Positions 55,454 through 64,000 of a stretch of DNA of 64,000 nucleotides are shown here, in pieces. Origin of the DNA: UBA2357 sp041916775 (GTDB lineage Bacteria; Pseudomonadota; Gammaproteobacteria; Burkholderiales; Rhodocyclaceae). Positions within the stretch are counted from its first letter, which is position 1; the number at the start of each line of letters is the position of its first letter. The notes beneath the pieces were generated by a model, which was not told the DNA's origin, made no database searches, and was given only the letters and a program-made list of their open reading frames with translations. The DNA lies in the NCBI GenBank assembly GCA_041916775.1, contig JAYRYZ010000010.1, positions 62,001-126,000 on the forward strand. Direction: 5' to 3'. A program made the position numbers and the translations under genes.

Positions 55454-55758
55454 GGCCGGGCTTTCGTGAATGAATGTCGCACTCTACAACGCCAACCCGG
55501 CGCCTGACCGGGCCGGCGGCAGTCAGGCGGGTGGTACCGGACACCATGCACGCCGGGTTGGCCAGCATTGTCTGCAGGACGCCCTCGTCTTCCTCCCGTT
55601 CTGCCGCGAAACGCAGCACGTTCAATGGGCAGTCTGGATTCGCCAGAATCGATGCGCGTTTCCTCGGAAGAACACTGTCCTTCGCAGCATGTGGAAACAA
55701 TGCTACGCTGCGCATCACCCCGACCGTCTGAGCGGAACAACCACCCGGTGCTTCTACG
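55454..55758. other. Divergent region at the edge of the defence locus
   Basis: 305 bp between the radical SAM gene and the XRE regulator. No complete gene is present. The minus strand has an open reading stretch with leucine-rich-variant-like repeats, listed separately. Promoters of the PglW/PglX locus should lie near 55690-55750, but no confident boxes are seen. Confidence 0.5.
55540..55660 (-). pseudogene. Leucine-rich-repeat-variant-like fragment
   Basis: Read from 55649 downward the minus strand gives LANPDCPLNVLRFAAEREED and, shortly after, LANPACMV. NPxCPxxVLxxLA followed by another NP is the pattern of LRV repeat proteins. Most third codon positions are G or C, as in real genes here. 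There is no proper start, and the frame runs out of sense toward the radical SAM gene, so at most this is a gene remnant. Chance cannot be excluded. Confidence 0.3.
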
Positions 55759-55980
55759 ATGATCCGTTGTCGTCTTTCCGAACTCATGCGCCAACGCAAG
55801 CTGCGCACTACCGAGCTGGCACGGCTGACCGGGCTCAACCGCAGCACCATTTCGGCGCTGTGTGGCAACACCGCGACCCGGGTCGAACTGCCGGCCATCG
55901 AGCGCCTGTGCGAGGTCTTCGACTGCGAGGTGGGTGAGCTCTTCGAACGGGTGCGCGATGCTTCCGGGGGCGCGCAATGA
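55759..55980 (+). CDS. XRE-type helix-turn-helix regulator
   Basis: A 73-residue protein that is little more than a Cro/CI helix-turn-helix: RLSELMRQRKLRTTELARLT, then GLNRSTISALCGNTA as recognition helix and ALERLCE-type IERLCEVFDCEVGELF as the closing helix. It overlaps the PglW-like gene by four bases (ATGA), so it is translationally coupled to it. This suggests a local repressor that limits expression of the defence system. Start ATG 55759. Confidence 0.85.
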   Translation: MIRCRLSELMRQRKLRTTELARLTGLNRSTISALCGNTATRVELPAIERLCEVFDCEVGELFERVRDASGGAQ

Positions 55981-58900
55981 GCATGGGGCCGAGCCGCTGG
56001 CATGCGATTGCCGAATCGAGTTTCCCGTGGGAGCGGGAAGCGCTCGAGTGGCTCCGGGGCCACCTCCCGGACCGCGACCCCTGGCATGTCTGGAGCAACT
56101 TCGAGTTCATCGACGACCAGGGCAAGGTGAATGAGGTCGACGCGCTGGTGTTGTCGCCGGCCGGCCTGTTCCTCGTCGAGATCAAGAGCCGCCCCGGGCG
56201 TGTTTCGGGTGACGCGCATACCTGGACCTGGGTCACCGACGGGCGCACGCGCACGCTCGACAATCCCCTGCTGCTCACCGATCGCAAGGCCAAGCGTCTC
56301 GCGAGCCTGCTGCGGCGCCAGTCGGCGGTGGTCAAGGCCAAGATCCGGCTGCCCTTCGTCGAACCGATGGTTTTTCTGTCATCGAACGAGCTCGAACTGC
56401 GCCTTGCCGGGTCGGCCGCCGCCGGGGTGTTCCGTCGCGGCCGGCCCGGCGTGGCCCGGTCGGAGGATGTCGTCGTGGCGCTCTCCGAGGGGGTGCGCGG
56501 GCCGTCGCCTCATGCGGTGGACCACCACCAAGCCAGGGCCATCGCCCGGGCGCTGACCGAGGCCGGGGTGCGTCCCTCCAACAAGCACCGCCAGATCGGC
56601 GACTACGAGCTGGTCAAGCTCATCTCCGAGGGCGAGGGCTATCAGGACTGGCAGGTGCGCCATGTCAGCGTCGACTCGGTGCAGCGCCGGATCCGCATCT
56701 ACACGCTGGCGAGCGCCTCCAGTCCGGAAGACCGGGTCACGCTGGCGCGTCAGGCCCGCCGGGAGTTCGAGATCCTCGAGGGCGTCGACCACGCCGGCAT
56801 CCTGCGCTGCAACGACTACAAGGAGAGCGAGCTCGGCCCCGCGCTGATCTTCGACCACGACCCTGCGGCCGTGCGCCTCGACCTCCTGATCCGCGAGCGC
56901 GGCGCCCAGCTCACCGTCGATCAACGCCTGCAACTGGTGCGCGATATCGCCGAAACGCTCAGGTTCGCGCACGCCAAGCGTCTCTACCATCGCGGGCTCG
57001 GGCCGCAGAGCGTGCTGGTGCGGCAGGAGGGCGTCACGCTCAAGGTGCAGTTGATGAACTGGCAGACCGCAGCGCGGGCCATGGATGCGAGCGACACGGT
57101 GCATCGCACCACCGGTACCCGCCACGTCGAAGCCTATATCGAGGATCCGGGCCAGGTGTATCTCGCGCCCGAGCTCACCCGGGCCGACCCCGCCCATGGC
57201 GCGGAACTCGACATCTTCTCGCTGGGCTGCCTCACCTGGCTGATCTTCAGCGGCAAGCCACCGGCCAGTTCCACCCTCGAGTTGGCGGTCAGCTTGCGCG
57301 AGGGGCAGGGGCTGCGCCTGTCCGACGTGCTCGATGGCTGCGGCACCCGTCTGCAGGAGCTGGTGCAGTTCGCCACCCATCCGGACGTGCTCGGTCGCTA
57401 CGACACGGTCGAGAGCTTCCTGAGCGACCTGGAAAAGGTCGAGGACGAGCTCACGATGCCCGACCCGGATGCCTGTGTCGATCCGGCCGATGCCGCCAAG
57501 GGAGACCGGCTCGAAGGGGGCTTCACCGTCCTCAGGCGCATGGGCCGTGGCTCGTCCAGCGTCGCGCTGCTGGTCGAGCGCGACAGCGCGGGTGAGAGGG
57601 CAGGGCGGGGCGAAGGCGACGGCGAGCCCTTCATCCTCAAGGTCGCCAACGACACCGCCCACAGTGACAACCTCCGGGCCGAGGGCGAGGCGCTTTCCGG
57701 CCTGCGCCACCCCAACATCGTCGAATACCGCGACACGCTGCGCATCGCCGGACGCACCGCCTTGCTGCTCAAGAGCGCCGGCGAGTCCACCCTGTCCGAA
57801 AAGCTGAAGAAGGATGGCCGGCTGTCGCTCGATCTGCTGGCCCGTTTCGGCGAGGAGCTCATCGACGCGACCCGCCATCTGGAAGACAAGGCGGTCATTC
57901 ACCGCGACATCAAGCCCGACAACATCGGCATCTCCAACGCCCGCAGTGGTCGGCTGCAGCTGGTGCTGTTCGACTTCTCGCTGTGCCGCACGCCGGCCGA
58001 GAACCTCACCGCCGGCACCGCCCCGTATCTCGATCCGTTTCTGCCCCTGCGCCCCGGCAAACGCTGGGATCTCTACGCCGAACGCTTCGCCGTGGCGGTC
58101 ACGCTGTACGAGATGGCGGTCGGCAAGCCACCACGCTGGGGCGACGGGCACAGCGCGCCGGTGGTGCTCGACGACGAGGTCAGTCTCGAACGCGAGGTGT
58201 TCGACCCGGTCGTGCGTGCGCCGCTGGGCGACTTCTTTGCCAAGGCGCTGGCGCGGGACTATCGCCAGCGCTTCGACAACGCCGAGGACATGCTGCGTGC
58301 CTGGCGACGGGTGTTCGAGGTTCGCAGCACGCTTCACCCGGACAGCGCCGCCCAGGGTTTCGAGGCCCTCGCGTTCGCCGCCACCGCCAGCACCACCATG
58401 GTCGAGCTGGGCTACAGCCTCGAAGCGCAGGATGTGCTCGAGCGCATGGGCGTGCACAACGCGCGCGAGCTGCTCGCGGTGGACCGCATCCGCTTCCGTT
58501 ACCTGCGCGGCGTCGGCGACAAGGTGCGCAAGGAGATCCGCCTCAAGGCCAAGGCGCTCGCCCGTCTGCGACCGGACCTCAGCCAGGGTCGTAACACTCT
58601 CCACGATGAAGAGGACGACGACAAGGCCACCGACAAGGCCGCCATCAGCATCAACGAGCTGGCACGCCTGCTTTTGCCGCGCCGCCCCGCCGGCGACGAC
58701 CGGCCGGAGGAAACCGCGCTGGCCTGCTATCTCGGGCTGGATGATGACGCGTACATGAGTTCTTCGGTGGGCGCTTCGGCAGGCGTAGCCGCTGCCGCCG
58801 GCACCGCAGCGCAGCGCTGGATCACCCTTGGCGAAGCGGCCCAACACGGTGGTCTGGAGCGCGGCGAGCTGGCCGACGCACTCATCCGGGCGCGCGAACG

Positions 58901-60296
58901 CTGGCTCAAGAACCCGGCCTACACCCCGCTTCGGCTGCAGATCGAAACCCTGCTGCACGGGCAGGGGCTGGTGATGACAGCGCACGAACTCGCGCTTGGC
59001 CTGCTCGCCTTGCGCGGTTGCGCCGAGCAGGACGACGCCGAGCGTCTGCGCCTGGCCAGCGCGGTGCTGCGCGCCGCGCTCGAAGCCGAAAGCCATCTCG
59101 ACAAACCACGCTTCCAGCTCTTCGATCACCAGCCGCACCCTCTGATCGCGACCCACGCCGCACGGGCCGACTACGCGCGCCAACTGGGTGCGGCCGCCGA
59201 CGCCTGCGCAGTGGCCGACCCCCTGCTGCCGCCCGACCGGGTCATGCAGACCCTGCTTGCCATCCCGGTGCCGCCGATCGCCGATGACGACGCCACCCCC
59301 GAACTGGCCCGCGCGGTGCAGCCCTCGCGCATGTTGCGGCTGGCCGCGTCGGCTTCGCGTCAGGCCGCGCTGTCGAGCCGGCAGGAGCTGTATCCGCGCG
59401 CCATGCCGGCGCTGCAGGCCTTGCGCCAGTCTCTCGGGGCCCTCATCACGCTGTCCGACATCAGCGTGGCCGAGCTCCGCGCGCGGGTGCGCGGCCGCTA
59501 TCCCGACGCCCAGCCGCTGCCTGACCGGCCCGCCCTCGACCGCCTGCTGGAGGAGGTCGACGCCCCGCTCGCATGGGACGAGGCCAGGCGGGCCTATCGC
59601 CGCAATCCGCTGTCCGGATTCGGTAGCTTGGGCACCACCGGCCTGACCACCACCTTCCTGCGCCTCACCACGGTAGATGGCAGCGCCCCGGTCGATGCCG
59701 CCCTGCAGGACGCCCTTGCGCTCGAAGCCCGCCTGCAACAAAAGATCGGCCATGGCGGCCTGCTGGTGCTGTGTGTCGAACCGCGCCGGGCGGCGGGCGC
59801 CGAGGCCGATCTGCTCGGGCGCTTCGGCGGCGACGAGCGGCCCGCCGGCCAACGGCTGATGCGCCTGAGTGTGGACGCGCTGCTGCTCGCCGCGCTGCGC
59901 CAGCAGGCCGATGCGGTCGGCGCCGACTGGAGCGTCATCCTCCGCGCCGACCGCGCCGAACACGACAGCCGCGACTGGGTGAATCTGCAACGCCTCGTGC
60001 AACGCACCGTGCCGGCGCTGCGTGCGGCCCTGCTGCACAGCCCGTCCCCGCTGCTGCTTACCCATCCGGGTCTGCTCGCCCGCTACGGCTTGATGAACCT
60101 CGTCACCGAACTCGAGTCCGGCGCCGGCCGGTCGGGGCACACCCCGTCGGCCTGGCTGCTGCTGCCCACCCGGCAGCAGGGCCTGCCCACGCTCGACGGC
60201 ACCCCGGTGCCGCTGGTGAACCCTGGCGCCGCCGTCTGGTTGCCACGCGCCTGGCTGGAAAACCGCCACCGCGCCGAACGTGCGCAGTCGGCTTGA
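55977..60296 (+). CDS. pglW: PglW-like NERD/serine-threonine kinase of a BREX-2 (Pgl) system
   Basis: A protein of 1439 residues. An N-terminal NERD nuclease-related domain (about 15-130; NEVDALVLSPAGLFLVEIK at 52-70) is followed by two kinase domains. The first (about 205-490) has HRGLGPQS at 338 where HRDLKPEN belongs and NWQ in place of DFG at 361, so it is a pseudokinase. The second (about 515-780) is intact: MGRGSSSVA, LKV, HRDIKPDN at 642-649 and DFS at 666. Next comes a helix-hairpin-helix-like stretch (FRYLRGVGDKVRKEIRLK) and a long helical C-terminus. Length, NERD-kinase order and the methyltransferase next door match PglW. A related methylation-associated defence kinase is the alternative. 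Confidence 0.85.
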   Translation: MSMGPSRWHAIAESSFPWEREALEWLRGHLPDRDPWHVWSNFEFIDDQGKVNEVDALVLSPAGLFLVEIKSRPGRVSGDAHTWTWVTDGRTRTLDNPLLLTDRKAKRLASLLRRQSAVVKAKIRLPFVEPMVFLSSNELELRLAGSAAAGVFRRGRPGVARSEDVVVALSEGVRGPSPHAVDHHQARAIARALTEAGVRPSNKHRQIGDYELVKLISEGEGYQDWQVRHVSVDSVQRRIRIYTLASASSPEDRVTLARQARREFEILEGVDHAGILRCNDYKESELGPALIFDHDPAAVRLDLLIRERGAQLTVDQRLQLVRDIAETLRFAHAKRLYHRGLGPQSVLVRQEGVTLKVQLMNWQTAARAMDASDTVHRTTGTRHVEAYIEDPGQVYLAPELTRADPAHGAELDIFSLGCLTWLIFSGKPPASSTLELAVSLREGQGLRLSDVLDGCGTRLQELVQFATHPDVLGRYDTVESFLSDLEKVEDELTMPDPDACVDPADAAKGDRLEGGFTVLRRMGRGSSSVALLVERDSAGERAGRGEGDGEPFILKVANDTAHSDNLRAEGEALSGLRHPNIVEYRDTLRIAGRTALLLKSAGESTLSEKLKKDGRLSLDLLARFGEELIDATRHLEDKAVIHRDIKPDNIGISNARSGRLQLVLFDFSLCRTPAENLTAGTAPYLDPFLPLRPGKRWDLYAERFAVAVTLYEMAVGKPPRWGDGHSAPVVLDDEVSLEREVFDPVVRAPLGDFFAKALARDYRQRFDNAEDMLRAWRRVFEVRSTLHPDSAAQGFEALAFAATASTTMVELGYSLEAQDVLERMGVHNARELLAVDRIRFRYLRGVGDKVRKEIRLKAKALARLRPDLSQGRNTLHDEEDDDKATDKAAISINELARLLLPRRPAGDDRPEETALACYLGLDDDAYMSSSVGASAGVAAAAGTAAQRWITLGEAAQHGGLERGELADALIRARERWLKNPAYTPLRLQIETLLHGQGLVMTAHELALGLLALRGCAEQDDAERLRLASAVLRAALEAESHLDKPRFQLFDHQPHPLIATHAARADYARQLGAAADACAVADPLLPPDRVMQTLLAIPVPPIADDDATPELARAVQPSRMLRLAASASRQAALSSRQELYPRAMPALQALRQSLGALITLSDISVAELRARVRGRYPDAQPLPDRPALDRLLEEVDAPLAWDEARRAYRRNPLSGFGSLGTTGLTTTFLRLTTVDGSAPVDAALQDALALEARLQQKIGHGGLLVLCVEPRRAAGAEADLLGRFGGDERPAGQRLMRLSVDALLLAALRQQADAVGADWSVILRADRAEHDSRDWVNLQRLVQRTVPALRAALLHSPSPLLLTHPGLLARYGLMNLVTELESGAGRSGHTPSAWLLLPTRQQGLPTLDGTPVPLVNPGAAVWLPRAWLENRHRAERAQSA

Positions 60297-60399
60297 TCGA
60301 CGCCATCCCACCGCCGCTGCCAACGCGCCCGCTCATATACCAACACCAACGCCGCCACCCGCGCCGCCTTCCGACCAACCGCCTCCCGGAACCCCTCTC

Positions 60400-63300
60400 G
60401 TGATCGACGCCCGTAACCTCCTCACCGATCTCACCCGCCAGCTCAAGCGCCTGGAAGACGACCTGCGCGCCCGCATCGCCGAGCTGCCCGAGCTCGACAC
60501 CGCGCTGCGCGCCGAGTGGCAGGCCGCGCGCGAGGCCGAGCGCTGCGCCGAACCCTTCGAGAGCTGGGTGGATCAGGTCATCACCCAGGCCGGGGTGCAT
60601 TGGCTGCTGTCCTGCGTGTTCCTGCGTTTCATCGAAGACAACCGGCTGGTCGACCGCCCCTGGCTGTCCGGCCCGCCCGAGGGGTTCGATGGGGACGTGG
60701 GGCACCAAGGGCACGAGGGGCACGACCTCGGCGGCCGGCTGACGCTGGCGCGTGACCGCCACGAAGCCTACTTCCGCGCCCACCCGCTGGATTCCGACCG
60801 CGACTACCTGCTCGCCGCCTTCCGCGAGGCCGGTGCGCTGCCCGGCCTCACCACCTTTTTTGATGCGGCCCATAACCCGGTCTTCCGCCTCGGCATCAGC
60901 GGTGACGCGGCAATGGCGCTACGCGAGTTCTGGCAGGCGGTGGATCCGGCCAGCGGCGCGCTGGTGCATGACTTCACCGACCCGGAGTGGGACACCCGCT
61001 TTCTCGGCGACCTCTACCAGGACTTGTCCGAAGCCACCCGCAAGCGCTATGCGCTGCTGCAGACGCCCGAGTTCGTCGAAGCATTCATCCTCGACCGCAC
61101 GCTCACCCCGGCCATCCACGCCTTCGGCTACCAGACCGCCCGCCTGATCGACCCGACATGCGGTTCGGGGCACTTTCTGCTCGGCGGTTTTCACCGCCTG
61201 GTGGCCGAATGGCAGCACCGCGAGCCCGGCCGCAACCCGCGCGACATCGCGCAGAAGGCGCTGGACGCGGTCGCCGGCGTGGACCTCAATCCCTTCGCGG
61301 TGGCGATCGCGCGCTTCCGCCTGCTGGTGGCCGCGCTCAAGGTGTGTGGCGTGCGCCGGCTGGCCGATGCGCCCAACCTCAAGCTGCACGTGGCCATCGG
61401 CGACAGCCTGCTGCACGGCCCGCGCTTCGGTTTCAAGGAAACCGAGGACATGTTCCAGCGCGCCGACGACTACGCCGACACCGGCCTGGCCCACGCCTTT
61501 GCCAGCGAGGACCTGGCCGAGGTGCAGAAGATCCTCGGCCGCCAGTACCACGCCGTGGTCGGCAACCCGCCTTACATCGTGGTGAAGGATGCGGCGCTCA
61601 ACCAGGCCTACCGCCGGCGCTACGCCAGTTGCCATCGCCAGTATTCGCTCGGCTGCCCCTTCACCGAGCGCTTCTTCGAGCTCGCGCAGACCGCGCGCGC
61701 TGGCCAAGGAGATGTGGCAAATGCGGGCTTCGTCGGCCTCATCACCGCCAACAGCTTCATGAAGCGCGAGTTCGGCGCAAAACTCATCGAGGAGGTGCTG
61801 CCGGCGCTGGACCTCACCCACGTCATCGACACCTCCGGCGCCTACATCCCGGGGCACGGCACGCCGACGGTGATCCTGTTCGGCCGCCACCGCCCGCCTG
61901 TGGCCGACGAGGTGCGCACCGTGATGGGCATCAAGGGCGAGCCGAGCACACCGGACGATCCGGCGCAGGGGCAGGTGTGGTCGGCCATCGTCGGGCAGGT
62001 GGATGTGGCGGGGTCGGAGGGCGAGTTTGTCAGTGTGGCGGATACGCCGCGAGCAACATTCGCTAAGCATCCGTGGAGTATCGGTGGAGGCGGTGCTCTG
62101 GATGTTCGTGAAGTACTCGACCGAACGGCATCTCGGTCTCTTGGGTCCTGCGAAGCTGAAATTGGCCGCACGAATGTTGTGGGTGAGGATGCAATTTGGT
62201 TGTTTGACTCTGGAACGGGCCAACGTTTGGGCATCACATCCGTTTTGGTTCCATTCGTGATTGGCGAATCTGTAAAAGATTGGGCCCTGAGCGACATACC
62301 GCTTGCGATATACCCGTATGACTCAATAGGGGGCGAGCCTGTTGTCCCGGATACCTGCCTGGCTAGACACTTCTGGACCTACATGACCACATTAAAAGGT
62401 AGAAGTGTTTTTGGGAAATCGGTTACCGAGAGGAATGAACCTTGGTACGTACATCTCGAGCACTACCGATCGAAACTGAAAACTCCCCTCAGCATCAGTT
62501 TCGCTGAGGTATCGACCCACAACCACTTCGTCCTCGACCGTGGCGGCAAGGTATTCAAACAGACGGCGCCGGTAATCAAACTGCCGACAGAGGCGACCGA
62601 GGACGAACATCTGGGTCTTCTCGGACTGCTAAATTCGTCGGTGGGGTGCTTCTGGCTAAAGCAGGTTTGCCACAACAAGGGAGGCGGCGGAATCAACGAA
62701 GGACATCGCGGAGACAAATGGGAGTTCTTCTTCGCGTTCAACTCGACCAAGGTCGCCGAGTTCCCGCTGATCGACCCCCGCCCGCTCGACCTGGCCCGCC
62801 GACTTGACACCCTCTCCAGCGAGCGCGTCGCCACCCTCCCGGACGCGCTGCTGCGCGAAGGCCAGCCGCTGCCGACCCGGGCCACGCTGGATGCTGCCCG
62901 CAACCAAGCTGAATCCCTGCGCAGCCGCATGATCGCGCTGCAGGAAGAGCTCGACTGGCGCTGCTACCGGCTCTACGGCCTGCTGCCCGAGGGCGCGGGC
63001 GAGCTGGAGCACCCGAACCCGCCCGAAGTCCGCCTCGGCGAACGCGCCTTCGAGATCGTGCTCGCCCGCCGCATCGCCGCAGGCAAGGAAGAAACCACCT
63101 GGTTCGAGCGCCACGGCTCCACGCCGATCACCGATCTCCCCGCCCATTGGCCGGCGGACTACTGCGCGGTGGTCGAGCGGCGCATCGCGCTGATCGGCGC
63201 CGAGCGCAACATCGGCCTGATCGAGCGCCCGGAATACAAGCGGCGCTGGAACACGCCGGCATGGGCGGAGCAGGAGCAGGCCGCGCTGCGCGACTGGCTG

Positions 63301-64000
63301 CTCGCCCGGCTGGAGTCGCCCCGCTACTGGCCGCGGGACGAGGCCGCCCAGCTCTCCAGCCTCCACCGCCTGGCCGACGCCGCCCGGCTCGACCCCGATT
63401 TCATGCAGATCGCCGAACTCTACGCCGGCCGCGCCGACTTCGACGTCACCCGCCTGGTGAGTGAGCTGGTCAGCGCCGAATCCGTGCCCTTTCTGCCGGT
63501 GCTGCGCTACACCGAAACCGGCCTGCGCAAGCGCGCCCAGTGGGAAGACTGCTGGGCGCTGCAGCGGCGCGAGGATGGCGGAGAGGATGTTGGCAAGATC
63601 CCGGTGCCGCCCAAGTACCAGAGCAAGGACTTCCAGAAAGCCGACTTCTGGCGCCTGCGCGGCGGCCTCGACGTGCCCAAGGAGCGCTGGGTGAGCTACC
63701 CCGGCTGCGAACGCGGCGCCGACGGCAGCCTACCCGTCGCCTGGGCCGGCTGGGACCACCTGCAACACGCCACCGCGCTCGCCGCGTACTACCTGGACAT
63801 GAAGGACAGCGAAGGCTGGCCCACCGAGCGCCTGCTGCCGCTCCTCGCCGGCCTGCTCGAACTGCTGCCCTGGCTCAAGCAATGGCACAACGCGCTCGAC
63901 CCCCACTTCGGCGAACGCATGGGTGACTACTACGACGGCTTCGTCCGCGACGAAGCCCGCGCCCTGGGCGTGACCCTCGAACAACTGCGTGACTGGAAAC
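60400..64000 (+). CDS. pglX: PglX-like adenine-specific DNA methyltransferase (3' end outside)
   Basis: An open frame from GTG 60400 to the window end, at least 1200 residues and not closed. It is an N6-adenine methyltransferase: SAM motif I DPTCGSGHFLLG at residue 251, catalytic VVGNPPYIVV around 389, and GLITANSFMKREFG and IDTSGAYIPGHGTPTVILFG after it. The opening RNLLTDLTRQLKRLEDDL is typical of BREX-2 PglX. In BREX systems PglX marks host DNA and is also needed for exclusion of unmarked phage. The gene lies 103 bp after pglW. Residues ~547-780 have a different base composition (see separate entry). Confidence 0.87.
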   Translation, partial: MIDARNLLTDLTRQLKRLEDDLRARIAELPELDTALRAEWQAAREAERCAEPFESWVDQVITQAGVHWLLSCVFLRFIEDNRLVDRPWLSGPPEGFDGDVGHQGHEGHDLGGRLTLARDRHEAYFRAHPLDSDRDYLLAAFREAGALPGLTTFFDAAHNPVFRLGISGDAAMALREFWQAVDPASGALVHDFTDPEWDTRFLGDLYQDLSEATRKRYALLQTPEFVEAFILDRTLTPAIHAFGYQTARLIDPTCGSGHFLLGGFHRLVAEWQHREPGRNPRDIAQKALDAVAGVDLNPFAVAIARFRLLVAALKVCGVRRLADAPNLKLHVAIGDSLLHGPRFGFKETEDMFQRADDYADTGLAHAFASEDLAEVQKILGRQYHAVVGNPPYIVVKDAALNQAYRRRYASCHRQYSLGCPFTERFFELAQTARAGQGDVANAGFVGLITANSFMKREFGAKLIEEVLPALDLTHVIDTSGAYIPGHGTPTVILFGRHRPPVADEVRTVMGIKGEPSTPDDPAQGQVWSAIVGQVDVAGSEGEFVSVADTPRATFAKHPWSIGGGGALDVREVLDRTASRSLGSCEAEIGRTNVVGEDAIWLFDSGTGQRLGITSVLVPFVIGESVKDWALSDIPLAIYPYDSIGGEPVVPDTCLARHFWTYMTTLKGRSVFGKSVTERNEPWYVHLEHYRSKLKTPLSISFAEVSTHNHFVLDRGGKVFKQTAPVIKLPTEATEDEHLGLLGLLNSSVGCFWLKQVCHNKGGGGINEGHRGDKWEFFFAFNSTKVAEFPLIDPRPLDLARRLDTLSSERVATLPDALLREGQPLPTRATLDAARNQAESLRSRMIALQEELDWRCYRLYGLLPEGAGELEHPNPPEVRLGERAFEIVLARRIAAGKEETTWFERHGSTPITDLPAHWPADYCAVVERRIALIGAERNIGLIERPEYKRRWNTPAWAEQEQAALRDWLLARLESPRYWPRDEAAQLSSLHRLADAARLDPDFMQIAELYAGRADFDVTRLVSELVSAESVPFLPVLRYTETGLRKRAQWEDCWALQRREDGGEDVGKIPVPPKYQSKDFQKADFWRLRGGLDVPKERWVSYPGCERGADGSLPVAWAGWDHLQHATALAAYYLDMKDSEGWPTERLLPLLAGLLELLPWLKQWHNALDPHFGERMGDYYDGFVRDEARALGVTLEQLRDWK
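62040..62740 (+). other. A/T-shifted target-recognition segment inside pglX
   Basis: Within the methyltransferase the composition drops abruptly: codons such as AAA, AGA, TTA, ATA and GTA, rare on either side, become common between about 62040 and 62740 (residues ~547-780), then G/C-rich codons resume. This is where Type IIG/PglX enzymes carry the target-recognition domain. It reads as an exchanged specificity cassette. Boundaries are by eye. Confidence 0.6.

Noticed and set aside
54501..56219. 572-residue minus-strand frame covering radical SAM and regulator genes
   Set aside because: It crosses three genes in the wrong frame. Only the small LRV-like piece within it was kept as a doubtful remnant.
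56379..60323. 1314-residue minus-strand open frame
   Set aside because: It lies wholly antisense to the PglW-like gene, whose domains are clear. Composition bias only.

Overview
The window is GC-rich chromosomal DNA, most likely from a betaproteobacterium of the Rhodocyclales/Zoogloeaceae type (Thauera, Azoarcus, Zoogloea relatives). The clues are strong G/C bias at third codon positions, exosortase substrates (two PEP-CTERM proteins and one protein with an internal sorting-like segment), a DUF1840 protein, a PACE pump, cytochrome c4 and di-heme peroxidase genes, and many cyclic-di-GMP proteins. Genus is inference. No tRNA, rRNA, insertion sequence or CRISPR array was found.

Layout. 1-11.0 kb: the tail of an FAD/Fe-S oxidoreductase, then minus-strand genes for a hybrid histidine kinase, a hydrolase, the RlhA-type U32 protein, a thioredoxin, a polyamine-binding-protein/diguanylate-cyclase pair, a TRIC channel and a CorC-like protein. 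11.3-26 kb is rich in signalling: a PhnD-PAS-GGDEF-EAL fusion followed by a PilZ protein, a di-heme peroxidase, a lone Leu/Ile/Val-type binding protein, fluC/crcB, a CBS protein, a BarA-like hybrid kinase, threonine aldolase and a Cache-PAS-GGDEF-EAL protein whose 3' end overlaps upp. 26-35 kb: purine/pyrimidine salvage (upp, hpt), DUF1840, a mid-protein sorting-signal protein, an IclR regulator, ghrA, a DMT exporter, a small Cys-rich secreted protein, a LamG-like PEP-CTERM protein, an HD-GYP protein and hydroxypyruvate isomerase. 35-43 kb: a circularly permuted ATP-grasp/alpha-E pair, a phospholipid-methyltransferase-like gene, cytochrome c4, a cell-wall amidase, murB, a PACE pump and an MFS transporter. 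43.4-48.2 kb: a complete branched-chain amino-acid-type ABC operon (livGFHM plus binding protein) closed by a perfect hairpin/T-run terminator. 48.3-51.4 kb: the gmk-rpoZ-spoT operon on the minus strand. 51.5-55.5 kb: an MliC-like lipoprotein, a DUF5710 protein, a PEP-CTERM protein with 24-nt repeats behind a near-consensus sigma-54 promoter, a FemAB/GNAT-like protein and a radical SAM protein.

55.76 kb to the right edge is the accessory part: an XRE-type regulator overlapping a giant NERD/kinase protein (PglW-like) followed by a large adenine methyltransferase (PglX-like) that runs off the window. This looks like the left part of a type 2 BREX (Pgl) phage-defence locus. The methyltransferase holds an abruptly A/T-richer central segment, the likely target-recognition region, suggesting an exchanged specificity cassette.

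Functional themes. Five proteins make, break or bind c-di-GMP, and two are coupled to periplasmic solute-binding modules, which suggests nutrient or polyamine control of biofilm and motility. The exosortase substrates suggest an exopolysaccharide/floc matrix. The right end is phage defence.
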